In this document: piece after piece, positions 1-7,320 of the stretch
Layout of the letters: every line of letters begins with the position of its first letter
Numbering within the stretch: position 1 is the stretch's first letter
Assembly (NCBI GenBank): GCA_004554485.1
Contig: SFLS01000003.1
Span: 1 to 64,000, forward strand
Reading direction: 5' to 3'
Length of the DNA stretch: 64,000 nucleotides
Origin: Oscillospiraceae bacterium
GTDB lineage: Bacteria > Bacillota > Clostridia > Oscillospirales > Ruminococcaceae
The notes under the pieces: model-generated
What the model saw: the letters and a program-made list of their open reading frames with translations, nothing else
Databases searched by the model: none
Told to the model about the DNA's origin: nothing
Made by a program: the position numbers and the translations under genes

Positions 1-429
1 CTGGACCCCGTCATCCGGCTGATGGTGAAAAAGCTGCTGGCCGAGGAGATCGCCCAGCGGGGGGCCACCGTGGTCATCAGCAGCCACAACCTGCGGGAGT
101 TGGAGGACCTGTGCGACCAGATCGGGCTATTGAACGACGGCCGCCTGTTGTTCGAAAAGGATATCGACGCCCTGAAGCTGGGCTTTTGCAAGGTACAGGC
201 CGCCTACGACCACCCCGTGGACTGGGCCGCCACCGGCCTGCAGATCCTGGAGAAAAAGGAGCGTGGGATGCTGGTGAGCCTGCTGGTGCGCGGCAGCGCC
301 GAAGAGACACTGCCCCGGCTGCAGGCGGAAAACCCCCGCTTTGCGGAAGCGATCCCCATGACGCTGGAGGAAGTATTCATCGGAGAAATGGAGGCGGTAG
401 GCTATGACTGCAGCAATGTCCTCTCCTGA
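1..429 (+). CDS. ABC transporter ATP-binding protein, C-terminal part
   Basis: The reading frame is open from base 1, so the gene begins outside the window and its Walker A and signature motifs are not visible. The first residues (LDPVIRLMVKKLLAEE) follow the Walker B/D-loop, and VVISSHNLRELEDLCDQIGLLNDGRLLFEKD is the H-loop (SSH) and the 'switch off' segment typical of ABC-2 type exporter ATPases. About 60 further residues form the poorly conserved C-terminal domain. It overlaps the start of the permease gene by 26 bases, so the two are translationally coupled and should form one exporter. The substrate cannot be read from the sequence. Confidence 0.9.
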   Translation: MDPVIRLMVKKLLAEEIAQRGATVVISSHNLRELEDLCDQIGLLNDGRLLFEKDIDALKLGFCKVQAAYDHPVDWAATGLQILEKKERGMLVSLLVRGSAEETLPRLQAENPRFAEAIPMTLEEVFIGEMEAVGYDCSNVLS

Positions 430-2644
430 TCGCTTCGGCAGCCTGCTGCGGGGGCTGCTGAAAAAGAATATCCCCAATATGGTGTACCTGACGGTCATCG
501 GCTTTATCGGGATCCCGCTGCCGTACCTGCTGGCGATGTTCCGCCGCTGGCAGGAGCAGGACCGGTGGATCTACGCTACGATTCAGGCGACCGACGAGGG
601 CGGACTCTACGTCGGCGTCGCGGCGGTGATGGCCTGTCTGCTGTGGCTGGCGGGGACCTTTATCCTGGGGCTGGCCGGGGTGGGTTATATGCATAACCGC
701 CGGGCGGTGGACCTGTACCACAGCCTGCCGGTCACCCGCGGACAGCTGCTGCTGGGCCATCTGCTGACGACCTTCCTTACCGTAGCGGCGCCCATGACCG
801 CCAATACCCTGCTGACGGCGGTGCTGGCCGCCATCCGGCACGGAATGGACCCCACGACCGCCGTGTTCCGGCCCAGCTGCGTGGCGCTGGACCTGTTGGG
901 CTGGTATATCACCGCCTTTGCCATTCTGGTCATCGTGTACCTGGCGGCCACGCAGGTCGGCTCCACCTTTGATACCTTCCTGTTTTCCGGGGTGTTCCTG
1001 GGAGCGCTGCCGGTGCTGTACCTGGCCCATATGCTGATGTGCGCCTCCTTTTTGGAGGGTTGGAATTATGATATCAGCGGACCGGTGGCCTGCAGCCTTT
1101 CCCCGATGCTGACCATGATAGGCGTTTACGCCTACCCCAGCGAATGGAAACTCGCCGCCCTGGCCGGTTGGCTGGCAGCGGGGGCCCTGCTGCTGTGGGT
1201 CACGGTGCGGCTGTATATCCGCCGCCCCAGCGAGCGTGCCGAAAGCCGCGCCCGGCAGGGTTTTGCCGTGGGGCTGTTCAAGCTCATCGCCACCTTTGCG
1301 GGCGGACTTGGCTTTGGCACCATCTTTTACATGATCACCGGCAACGGCGACAGCGACGGGGCACGCCTAGTGTGGATCGCGGTGTTCTGCCTGCTGGTCT
1401 ACTTTTTGGTGGAGGCGGTGCTGGGCCGGGGCTTTAAGGGTATGGCCCACAGAAGCGTCGTCATCGGACTGGGAATGGCGGGACTGACCGTCCTGTACGC
1501 CGGGATCGTCTTTGCCGGAGGACTGGGCTTTGAAGGGCGGGTGCCCGCCGCCGAAAAGGTGACGACGGTAACGCTAAACTACCGCGGCCGCTATGAATAC
1601 GTCCCCTATTACATCGCAGAGGAGATTCACGGCTATGAACGGGAGAACAACCGCATCGGCTACAGCTATGGCAGCGAGGACAGCGTAACGCTGCGCGGCC
1701 GGGAGGCGGTGGGAGCGGTGACCGGACTGCACCGGCTGATCGCCGACACCAATGCCGCCGGGACGGTGACGGACTCCGAGGCCTTCTATGGACGGGTGGA
1801 GCTGTGCTATACCTTCAATGACGGGCGGACCATGAAGCGGCTCTACTATGTTTACGGCAGCGAGGAGATGCTGGAGGCCTTTGCCGCACTGGAGCAAAGC
1901 GATGAGTTCCAGAGCCGCACCAATCCGCTGTACTACTGGACAGCGGAGGAAAACCCCTACCGGGAGCTGGCGTTGTGCGACCCCACCGGGCTGAACATCC
2001 TGACGCTGGGGACGGACGACTATGATACCGCGGCGCTGGTAGCGGCGCTGCGGCAGGACCTGCTGGCGGAGTCGGCCACAGACTATTACCGGCCCGGCCG
2101 CCGGACGGTATGCTACCTGTACCTGCAAAGCGAATGGGAGCAGCGATACAGCACCCAGCCGGCTGAAAAGAACTTCTACGGCAGCTTTGCGGTTCCGGTG
2201 GGAGAGGACTATGCCCACACGCTGGCACTGCTGGAGCAGTGGGGCCTGACCGACCGGCTGACCGCCGGCGACTGGGCGCGGGCCGAAGCGGCGGCATGGT
2301 GCGGCGACATGATATTCAGCGGGCAGGTGATCTTCCCGGCATGGTACGGGACCGACGAGAGAAACAGCCTGGAATACTATTCCACCGTGACTCTTACCCG
2401 GGAGGAGGCCGAAGCGCTGCTGCCCTATGCCCTTACGATGTACCGCGATATGGGCAAGGAAAATTACCTGTGCCTCTACCTGGAAAGACAGAGCGAAACG
2501 GGAGAGTATGTCTTCGGACTGCCGCTGTATATCCCGCTGACCGAGGCCCGGCGGCTGCCGGCGCTGACCGAGCTGGTGAATGCGGAATACGGGATAGCGG
2601 ATACCCAGGAAAAGGCGATCCAGACGGCACTGGAGGTCCGGTAA
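404..2644 (+). CDS. ABC exporter permease with large C-terminal extracytoplasmic domain
   Basis: This 746-residue membrane protein is the partner of the ATPase it overlaps. Hydrophobic helices occupy roughly residues 15-375 (for example LLWLAGTFILGLAGVGYM, ILVIVYLAATQVG and GLGMAGLTVLYAGIVFAGGLGF). The remaining 370 residues are soluble, rich in Tyr, Glu and Arg, and probably face outward. The layout resembles clostridial ABC-2 permeases of the kind annotated DUF6449, but that family name is from memory. A GGAGG at 390-394, nine bases upstream, supports the ATG at 404. A hairpin terminator follows the stop. The substrate is unknown; bacitracin/lantibiotic-type detoxification and signalling are both possible. 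Confidence 0.8.
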   Translation: MTAAMSSPDRFGSLLRGLLKKNIPNMVYLTVIGFIGIPLPYLLAMFRRWQEQDRWIYATIQATDEGGLYVGVAAVMACLLWLAGTFILGLAGVGYMHNRRAVDLYHSLPVTRGQLLLGHLLTTFLTVAAPMTANTLLTAVLAAIRHGMDPTTAVFRPSCVALDLLGWYITAFAILVIVYLAATQVGSTFDTFLFSGVFLGALPVLYLAHMLMCASFLEGWNYDISGPVACSLSPMLTMIGVYAYPSEWKLAALAGWLAAGALLLWVTVRLYIRRPSERAESRARQGFAVGLFKLIATFAGGLGFGTIFYMITGNGDSDGARLVWIAVFCLLVYFLVEAVLGRGFKGMAHRSVVIGLGMAGLTVLYAGIVFAGGLGFEGRVPAAEKVTTVTLNYRGRYEYVPYYIAEEIHGYERENNRIGYSYGSEDSVTLRGREAVGAVTGLHRLIADTNAAGTVTDSEAFYGRVELCYTFNDGRTMKRLYYVYGSEEMLEAFAALEQSDEFQSRTNPLYYWTAEENPYRELALCDPTGLNILTLGTDDYDTAALVAALRQDLLAESATDYYRPGRRTVCYLYLQSEWEQRYSTQPAEKNFYGSFAVPVGEDYAHTLALLEQWGLTDRLTAGDWARAEAAAWCGDMIFSGQVIFPAWYGTDERNSLEYYSTVTLTREEAEALLPYALTMYRDMGKENYLCLYLERQSETGEYVFGLPLYIPLTEARRLPALTELVNAEYGIADTQEKAIQTALEVR

Positions 2645-2662
2645 AACCAGAAACGAATAAAC

Positions 2663-2697
2663 GCCGCCGGCGGTGGGGATTTCCCACCGCCGGCGGC
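2663..2697 (+). terminator. Terminator after the ABC exporter operon
   Basis: A perfect 15-bp inverted repeat (2663-2677 with 2683-2697) with a 5-base loop, followed by ATTTTG. It lies 19 bases after the permease stop. Confidence 0.75.
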
Positions 2698-2720
2698 ATT
2701 TTGCCGTGGGCAGAAAAACG

Positions 2721-2744
2721 CCCCTGCCCGAAAAGCGGCAGGGG
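2721..2744 (-). terminator. Terminator of maf (minus strand)
   Basis: An 8-bp stem (cccctgcc with ggcagggg) which, read on the minus strand, is followed by CGTTTTTCT. It lies just beyond the maf stop codon. Confidence 0.75.
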
Positions 2745-2752
2745 ACAAGGAT

Positions 2753-3343
2753 TTATGATTCGGCCAGGGCGGTGATAACGCCCATTTCGCGCAGGCAGCG
2801 GGCCAAAGCGGCGATGGGCAGGCCCATAACGTTGAAGTAGTCGCCGGTGAGGCCCCTGACCAGCAGCGCCCCGGCGGCCTGGATGCCGTAGGCGCCGGCC
2901 TTATCGTAAGGCTCCTCCAGCGAGCAGTACCATTCGATCTCCTGGGGGGTCAGGGGATAGAAGTGCACCTCGGTGGTCTCGTTGAAGGTGCGGGTCTCCT
3001 CCGCAGTGATGACGGTGACGCCGGTGCAGACGGTGTGGGCGCGCCCGGCCAGCCGGGAGATCATTTCGACCGCCTGGGCGTGGCTGTGGGGTTTGCCGAA
3101 GATCTCACCGTCAAGATACACTACGGTATCGCAGCCGATGACGGCAGCGCCGGCGGGGTCGCTTTGCAGCGCCCAGACCGCCGCGGCCTTGCGCAGGGAG
3201 AGCGCCCGGACCGCTTCGACGGGGCCGGTGCCGGGGGCGATGTGCTCATCGCAGTCGACGCTTTGCACCGTAAAGTGCGGGGTGATGACCGAGAGCAGCT
3301 CCCGGCGGCGGGGGCTGGAGCTGCCGAGGATGATCTTTTTCAT
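2753..3343 (-). CDS. maf: Maf family nucleotide pyrophosphatase
   Basis: Maf proteins hydrolyse non-canonical or modified nucleoside triphosphates (dTTP/UTP pyrophosphatase) and have been linked to septum control. The 196-residue protein starts MKKIILGSSSPRRRELL, the family's N-terminal SSSPRR signature. It also carries VIGCDTVVYLDGEIFGKP (catalytic Asp region) and a conserved end (YFNVMGLPI). The frame stays open upstream to 3601, but an AAGGAAG ribosome site sits directly before the ATG at 3343 and the family begins there. It is last in a minus-strand series, separated from the upstream hydrolase gene by a four-arm palindromic element. Confidence 0.93.
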   Translation of the reverse strand: MKKIILGSSSPRRRELLSVITPHFTVQSVDCDEHIAPGTGPVEAVRALSLRKAAAVWALQSDPAGAAVIGCDTVVYLDGEIFGKPHSHAQAVEMISRLAGRAHTVCTGVTVITAEETRTFNETTEVHFYPLTPQEIEWYCSLEEPYDKAGAYGIQAAGALLVRGLTGDYFNVMGLPIAALARCLREMGVITALAES

Positions 3344-3397
3344 GGGGGACACTTCCTTTGGGTGATTTGGAGAGGGGGAGGCTGTGTGCCGGAGGAG

Positions 3398-3483
3398 GGC
3401 CCGCAGGGCCGCCCGCCCTTCGGCCGGGCGCGCCGCGCCTGCGGCGCGGCGGTTTCGGCAGGGGCCGAAACGCCCTGCGGGCC
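3398..3483. repeat. Four-arm palindromic element, copy 1
   Basis: An 86-bp element bounded by a 12-bp inverted repeat (ggcccgcagggc at 3398-3409, gccctgcgggcc at 3472-3483). Inside are three adjacent hairpins: about 9-bp arms with one mismatch and loop ttc, 9-bp arms with loop tgc, and 8-bp arms (gtttcggc/gccgaaac) with loop aggg. It lies between the cysteine hydrolase stop (32 bases away) and the maf start (54 bases away). Confidence 0.85.
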
Positions 3484-3515
3484 GACTGCGCCCCGGCACA
3501 AAGCAAATGAAACAA

Positions 3516-4040
3516 TCAATCCGGCGGGTTTTCGATTTCGATCTGGCAGGCGCGCATGGCCTGGAGCGCGATGCGGTGGCTCTGCGGGGTGACGCCGGCA
3601 CAGCAGGCAGCGTCCACTGTGATAGGAACTTCCGGCAAAAAGGCGCGCAGCAGCAGGGCGTTGCTGATGACGCAAATGTCGGTGCAAAGACCGATGAGAG
3701 TGATCGATTCGATGGGATGCTGTGCGTTCATAGCCTGCAGGCGTTCGCCCAGGGCGGTGCTGCCGAAGGTGGGTTTATCAATGATCTCCGCAGCGTAGGG
3801 CTGCAGCGAGGGGGCGATCTGCCAGCCGTCGGTGCCGGCGATGCAGTGGGGAACGGGCAGGACGCAGCCCTCCCGCGTTTGCGGATAGTCCGGGCCGTGG
3901 GTATCCCGGGTGAAAAGGACCGGGCCGTCAAATTCCCGGATGCGGCGCAGAGCGGCGGGCAGCATGGCGGCGGCTTCGGGGGTGCCGAGCGCGCCGTCAA
4001 TAAAATCGCTTTGCAGGTCAACGGCAATGAGAACCTTCAT
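3516..4040 (-). CDS. Isochorismatase-like cysteine hydrolase (nicotinamidase-related)
   Basis: This 174-residue protein has the isochorismatase/nicotinamidase fold. VDLQSDF supplies the catalytic Asp (about D8), IIDKPTFGS the Lys (about K89) and GLCTDICVISNAL the nucleophilic Cys (about C123). RDTHGPDYP carries the metal-binding Asp/His seen in PncA. Nicotinamidase, which converts nicotinamide to nicotinate for NAD salvage, is the most likely activity; another amidohydrolase of the family is possible. The start is supported by AGGAGGA before the ATG. The gene runs in the same direction as dut upstream and maf downstream. Confidence 0.85.
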   Translation of the reverse strand: MKVLIAVDLQSDFIDGALGTPEAAAMLPAALRRIREFDGPVLFTRDTHGPDYPQTREGCVLPVPHCIAGTDGWQIAPSLQPYAAEIIDKPTFGSTALGERLQAMNAQHPIESITLIGLCTDICVISNALLLRAFLPEVPITVDAACCAGVTPQSHRIALQAMRACQIEIENPPD

Positions 4041-4098
4041 AGGGATTCCTCCTGTTCAGGGATGGGGCGGGCAGGGAAAACGCAGGGCTGCAGCACGG

Positions 4099-4533
4099 TC
4101 ACTGCCGGCCGGTGGAGCCGAAGCCGCCGCGGGAGGCGTTGCCCAGCGTTTCGCACTCCTCAAAGCGGATGGTGGGCTGGTGCTCCACGATGCGGAACTG
4201 GGCAATACGGTCGTTCCGCTCGATGTGGCAGTCGCGGGTGGCGTAGACCGGCAGCTTCCACTCATCTTCATCACCGCAGTAGCTTTCATCCACCACGCCG
4301 ACCGAGTTGGTTTGCAGGATGCCATAGTTGCGGAAGGTGGAGCTGCGGGGGGCGATGTGCGCTTCGTAGCCCTGCGGCAGCGCCATGGCTACGCCGAGGG
4401 GGAGGAGACGGAATTCGCCGGCTTTCAGTTCCACCGTTTCGGCGCAGCGCAGGTCGATCCAGTCGCTTTTGCCGTCGATGTAGCGCAGCTTTTCGATGCC
4501 GTCGCTGAGATAGCGGATGCGGATAGTGGGCAT
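4099..4533 (-). CDS. dut: dUTP diphosphatase (trimeric dUTPase family)
   Basis: It hydrolyses dUTP to dUMP and pyrophosphate, keeping uracil out of DNA and feeding dTMP synthesis. The 144-residue protein shows motif 2 (APRSSTFRNYGI), motif 3 (NSVGVVDESYCGD, with the catalytic Asp), motif 4 (RIAQFRI) and the C-terminal P-loop-like motif 5 (SRGGFGSTG). Motif 1 is divergent: SDWIDLR replaces the usual AGxDL, though the Asp is kept. An AAAGGAG site precedes the ATG. About 105 bases with no recognisable feature separate it from the U32 gene upstream. Confidence 0.88.
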   Translation of the reverse strand: MPTIRIRYLSDGIEKLRYIDGKSDWIDLRCAETVELKAGEFRLLPLGVAMALPQGYEAHIAPRSSTFRNYGILQTNSVGVVDESYCGDEDEWKLPVYATRDCHIERNDRIAQFRIVEHQPTIRFEECETLGNASRGGFGSTGRQ

Positions 4534-4639
4534 GGGAAAGGCTCCTTTCGATTGCAGTATGGGGCGCGGCGGCGGGGCATTGCTTGCGCCTTTTGCGGGA
4601 TTGGCGGCAGCACAGTGCCGCGGTTATGGTTGAGGGTTG

Positions 4640-6709
4640 CTACTTGAGAGAGCGGTAGTACAGCCCGCGGGTATACGGCCCTGTGGGGACTGCGCCGGTT
4701 TGGTACATTTTCAGGATCTTGTCGCATTCCCGGGGGCTTTCGACGGTAAAACGCAGGGTAAGGAAGTGGCAGAAATCCCACTCCGGCAGGCGGTCGCTGA
4801 GTATAAGCGGCCGGGGATTGAGCAGGTGGGTGTACTGCCGGCCCTGGCATTGCAGCGGGAAGGCCTCGCCGCGACGGTCGGTGATATGGCTGACGCCGCG
4901 GCAGTCCCCGCAGCCGGCCGCCGTTTTGCCGGGACAATTGCGCAGCAGCATCAGCGGCAGGTGGCCGTAGGCGAGGATGCCGAAGGGGATGGGGCTTTGC
5001 AGCGCCCGGGCGGCGGCACGGTCGCATTCGAAGGAGAGGGTGGCCTCCCGGCAGCCGAGAGCGGCGGCCTGCTTCAGTGCGGCGCTGTTCATGAGGTTCA
5101 GGCCATAATCGCCGCAGACGGCAAGACCGGCCTGCCGGGCCAGCTGTATGCTGCCCAGGTTGCCGCAGAGGGCCTCCCGCAGGCCCTGTTGCCTGAGTGT
5201 CAGCAGCGTTTCGGCCACCAATTCCTCCTGCTGCGGGGGGCAGAACAGCGGCAACTCCGCCATCAGGCGGCCGCCGCAGGCCTCCAGCAGCTGCGGTTCC
5301 CTGGCAAGCTCCGAAAGAGGCAGGGAGAGCCGGCCGGCCCCCCGCCGTACGGCGGGGGTAAGCTGCGCTGCCGCCGAGAGGCGGCAGCGCAGCTGCGGCG
5401 CGCCCGCAGGGCGCACCGGGCCGGCCGGCTCCTCGGCGGTCTGCTGAGACCGGGGATAGGGGACAACGACGCTGCGGGCCTCCTCCAGGGCGTTCAGGGC
5501 GGCCGCCCGCAGGCGGTTCAGGGCGGAAAGGGGCAGCATCAGGCCCGGGGCGATGCGGCATTCCAGCCGCTGCAGATAAAAGGGGGTGCCGCCGCACTTT
5601 TCCAGCGCGCGGCGGGCAAGTATTGCATCGGTGGGACGGCTGATCGCCGTTTGGGGGACCTCCCCGGTCACGGTGATGCGGTGGGCGCCGTCGGTGACAC
5701 AGAGAGAGGCGGGAGCATAAGGCGAAAGGGTCAGCGCCATATCCACCGGCAGATGCCCGACCTCATTACGGGTCAGGGAGGCAAGCCGGCCCAGCACCCC
5801 GGCGGTGGCGGCGGTATCCTCCCGGCTGCGCACGCCGAACATGGAAAGATCCCGGCGGCCGGTGTAGTAACCGTCGGTGAAGCCGCCCCGGCTGAAGACC
5901 GAGCGGAGCGTTTCCAGATCGGGGGTGCGGCCCTCCAGGGAATCGCGGCAGGCCGTCACGGCGGCGGCAACGTATTCGGGGCGTTTGAGCCGCCCTTCGA
6001 TTTTAAAGGAAGCAACGCCCAGCGATTCCAGCTCCCGCAGGCGGTCGGTCAGCGTCAGATCCTTGAGGGAAAGGGCGTGGCTGCGCCCATGGCTTTGGAA
6101 ATTCAGGCGGCAGGGCTGGGCGCACCGGCCCCGGTTGCCGCTGCGCTCCCCCAGCATACTGCTGAGGTAGCATTGGCCCGAAACGCTCATGCACAGCGCG
6201 CCGTGGACGAACACCTCGCACTGCAGACTTGTCCCGGAACAGATGGCGCCGATCTCGGCGGCGGTCAGCTCCCGGGCCAGCACCACCCAGTCAAATCCCA
6301 GCTGCTCCAGCTGGCGGGCCCCCGCCAGATTGTGCACCGACATTTGGGTGCTGGCGTGCAGCGGCAGGGTAGGGTAGCGCCGGCGGATAACGCCCGCCAG
6401 CCCCAGATCCTGTACGATGACGCCGTCCGCCCCGGCGGCCGCCACGGCATCCAGCGACTGCAGCCAGCGGGGCAGTTCCCGGTCGGTGATGAGGGTATTG
6501 AGCGTGACATACACCCTTACCCCCCGGGCGTGGCACCAGCCAACCGTTTGGGCAAGGGTGCTTTCCGCAAAATTTTCGGCGCCGGCGCGGGCATTAAAGC
6601 CGCGCAGACCCAGATAAACGGCATCGGCCCCGCAGGTGACGGCGGCCCGGAGCTGGGCTTCGCCGCCGGCCGGGGCCAAAATCTCGGCGTGCTGCTGGCT
6701 TGGCGGCAT
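4640..6709 (-). CDS. Peptidase U32 family protein with C-terminal extension (PrtC/RlhA-like)
   Basis: The 689-residue protein starts HAEILAPAGGEAQLRAAVTCGADAVYLGL, the TIM-barrel start of the U32 family. It contains a cysteine-rich core (VFVHGALCMSVSGQCYLSSMLGERSGNRGRCAQPCR) that probably binds an iron-sulfur cluster, and a second half resembling the DUF3656/collagenase extension with NCPGKTAAGCGDC near the end. Relatives act in rRNA/tRNA hydroxylation or are called collagenases; the substrate here is not decided. Three in-frame upstream ATGs exist, but GAGGA eight bases before 6709 selects this start, and it overlaps the zapA stop. Codons around 5328-5430 carry a nested inverted-repeat structure (see findings). 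Confidence 0.85.
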   Translation of the reverse strand: MPPSQQHAEILAPAGGEAQLRAAVTCGADAVYLGLRGFNARAGAENFAESTLAQTVGWCHARGVRVYVTLNTLITDRELPRWLQSLDAVAAAGADGVIVQDLGLAGVIRRRYPTLPLHASTQMSVHNLAGARQLEQLGFDWVVLARELTAAEIGAICSGTSLQCEVFVHGALCMSVSGQCYLSSMLGERSGNRGRCAQPCRLNFQSHGRSHALSLKDLTLTDRLRELESLGVASFKIEGRLKRPEYVAAAVTACRDSLEGRTPDLETLRSVFSRGGFTDGYYTGRRDLSMFGVRSREDTAATAGVLGRLASLTRNEVGHLPVDMALTLSPYAPASLCVTDGAHRITVTGEVPQTAISRPTDAILARRALEKCGGTPFYLQRLECRIAPGLMLPLSALNRLRAAALNALEEARSVVVPYPRSQQTAEEPAGPVRPAGAPQLRCRLSAAAQLTPAVRRGAGRLSLPLSELAREPQLLEACGGRLMAELPLFCPPQQEELVAETLLTLRQQGLREALCGNLGSIQLARQAGLAVCGDYGLNLMNSAALKQAAALGCREATLSFECDRAAARALQSPIPFGILAYGHLPLMLLRNCPGKTAAGCGDCRGVSHITDRRGEAFPLQCQGRQYTHLLNPRPLILSDRLPEWDFCHFLTLRFTVESPRECDKILKMYQTGAVPTGPYTRGLYYRSLK
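5328..5430. repeat. Nested inverted repeats inside the U32 gene, four-arm layout
   Basis: A 12-bp terminal inverted repeat (agccggccggcc at 5328-5339, complement at 5419-5430) encloses three hairpins: 8-bp arms at 5340-5357, a perfect 15-bp stem with loop gaga at 5361-5394, and 6-bp arms with loop gca at 5400-5414. The layout matches the intergenic four-arm elements. The encoded residues (PQLRCRLSAAAQL) nevertheless look native to the family, so a true insertion is uncertain. Confidence 0.45.
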
Positions 6710-6710
6710 A

Positions 6711-7046
6711 TCAGAATTCCTCATCGTTTTCATCATAATCGCGGAAGCCCAGCTGCCCGCTGCGGCGCAGTTCCTCGCTTTGGCTGCGTACGGCGCTGCT
6801 TTCCCGCAGGTAGTTGGTCAGCTGCTGGCGCAGATTATCGGCGGCTTCCTCGCTTTTGGCCAGCTGGTCCATCAGGTTCATGGTCAGCAGCGCAAAGGTA
6901 TCAAAGGCGGACAGGTTGGGGCTTCCCTCGCGGATCTCCTCGATCTGGCCGTTCAGGCGCTCCTGCAGCATCTGCACCCAGGCAGGGTCACGGTCGGTAT
7001 TGATGTAATACTGGTGTTCCATGATATTGATCTTGTAGCGGCTCAT
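6711..7046 (-). CDS. zapA: Cell division protein ZapA
   Basis: ZapA binds FtsZ and promotes bundling of the Z-ring. The 111-residue protein starts MSRYKINIMEHQYYINTDRDPAWVQMLQERLNGQIEEI, the usual ZapA globular head, followed by a helical stretch (FALLTMNLMDQLAKSEEAADNLRQQLTNYLRE) forming the coiled coil, and a polar tail. An ATG two codons upstream (7052) touches the GAGGGGG ribosome site, so 7046 is the better start. It is first of a minus-strand unit with the U32 gene, an arrangement common in Firmicutes, and is divergent from glgP. Confidence 0.85.
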   Translation of the reverse strand: MSRYKINIMEHQYYINTDRDPAWVQMLQERLNGQIEEIREGSPNLSAFDTFALLTMNLMDQLAKSEEAADNLRQQLTNYLRESSAVRSQSEELRRSGQLGFRDYDENDEEF

Positions 7047-7084
7047 GTCCATCCCCCTCAGTCAGATTTCAGATTATGGAATAT

Positions 7085-7104
7085 CATTACCGTATAAGGT
7101 AATG
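7085..7104. promoter_or_regulatory. Palindrome in the zapA 5' region
   Basis: A perfect 7-bp inverted repeat (cattacc/ggtaatg, 6-base spacer) lies 39 bases upstream of zapA and downstream of a minus-strand TATAAT (7116-7121). It could be an operator or an RNA hairpin in the zapA leader. Confidence 0.4.
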
Positions 7105-7238
7105 GGAATGATTTTATTATACCGCAAAAGAAAGAGGGTGCAAAGGCTTTTTGGCGGGCGGCGGGAACTTTTTGCGGTACGGCGGCGCCTTTGACGCCAA
7201 AATTGATGAAAAAATAACAAAGCCGGAGACCGGAACAG

Positions 7239-7267
7239 TTGAAAGAATGCAAAAAACTCGGTATAAT
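7239..7267 (+). promoter_or_regulatory. SigA-type promoter of glgP
   Basis: TTGAAA (7239-7244), a 17-base spacer and TATAAT (7262-7267). The glgP start is 54 bases after the -10 box. Confidence 0.8.
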
Positions 7268-7320
7268 AACGGTGGAGGATTCCGCCATTTCAAACTACGG
7301 CTTAAAGGAGAGCATATAAA

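Noticed and set aside
4637..7003. A 788-codon open frame on the plus strand
   Set aside because: It is antisense to the U32 gene and zapA, Gly/Ala/Gln-rich without domains, and an artefact of the high GC content and codon bias of the real genes.
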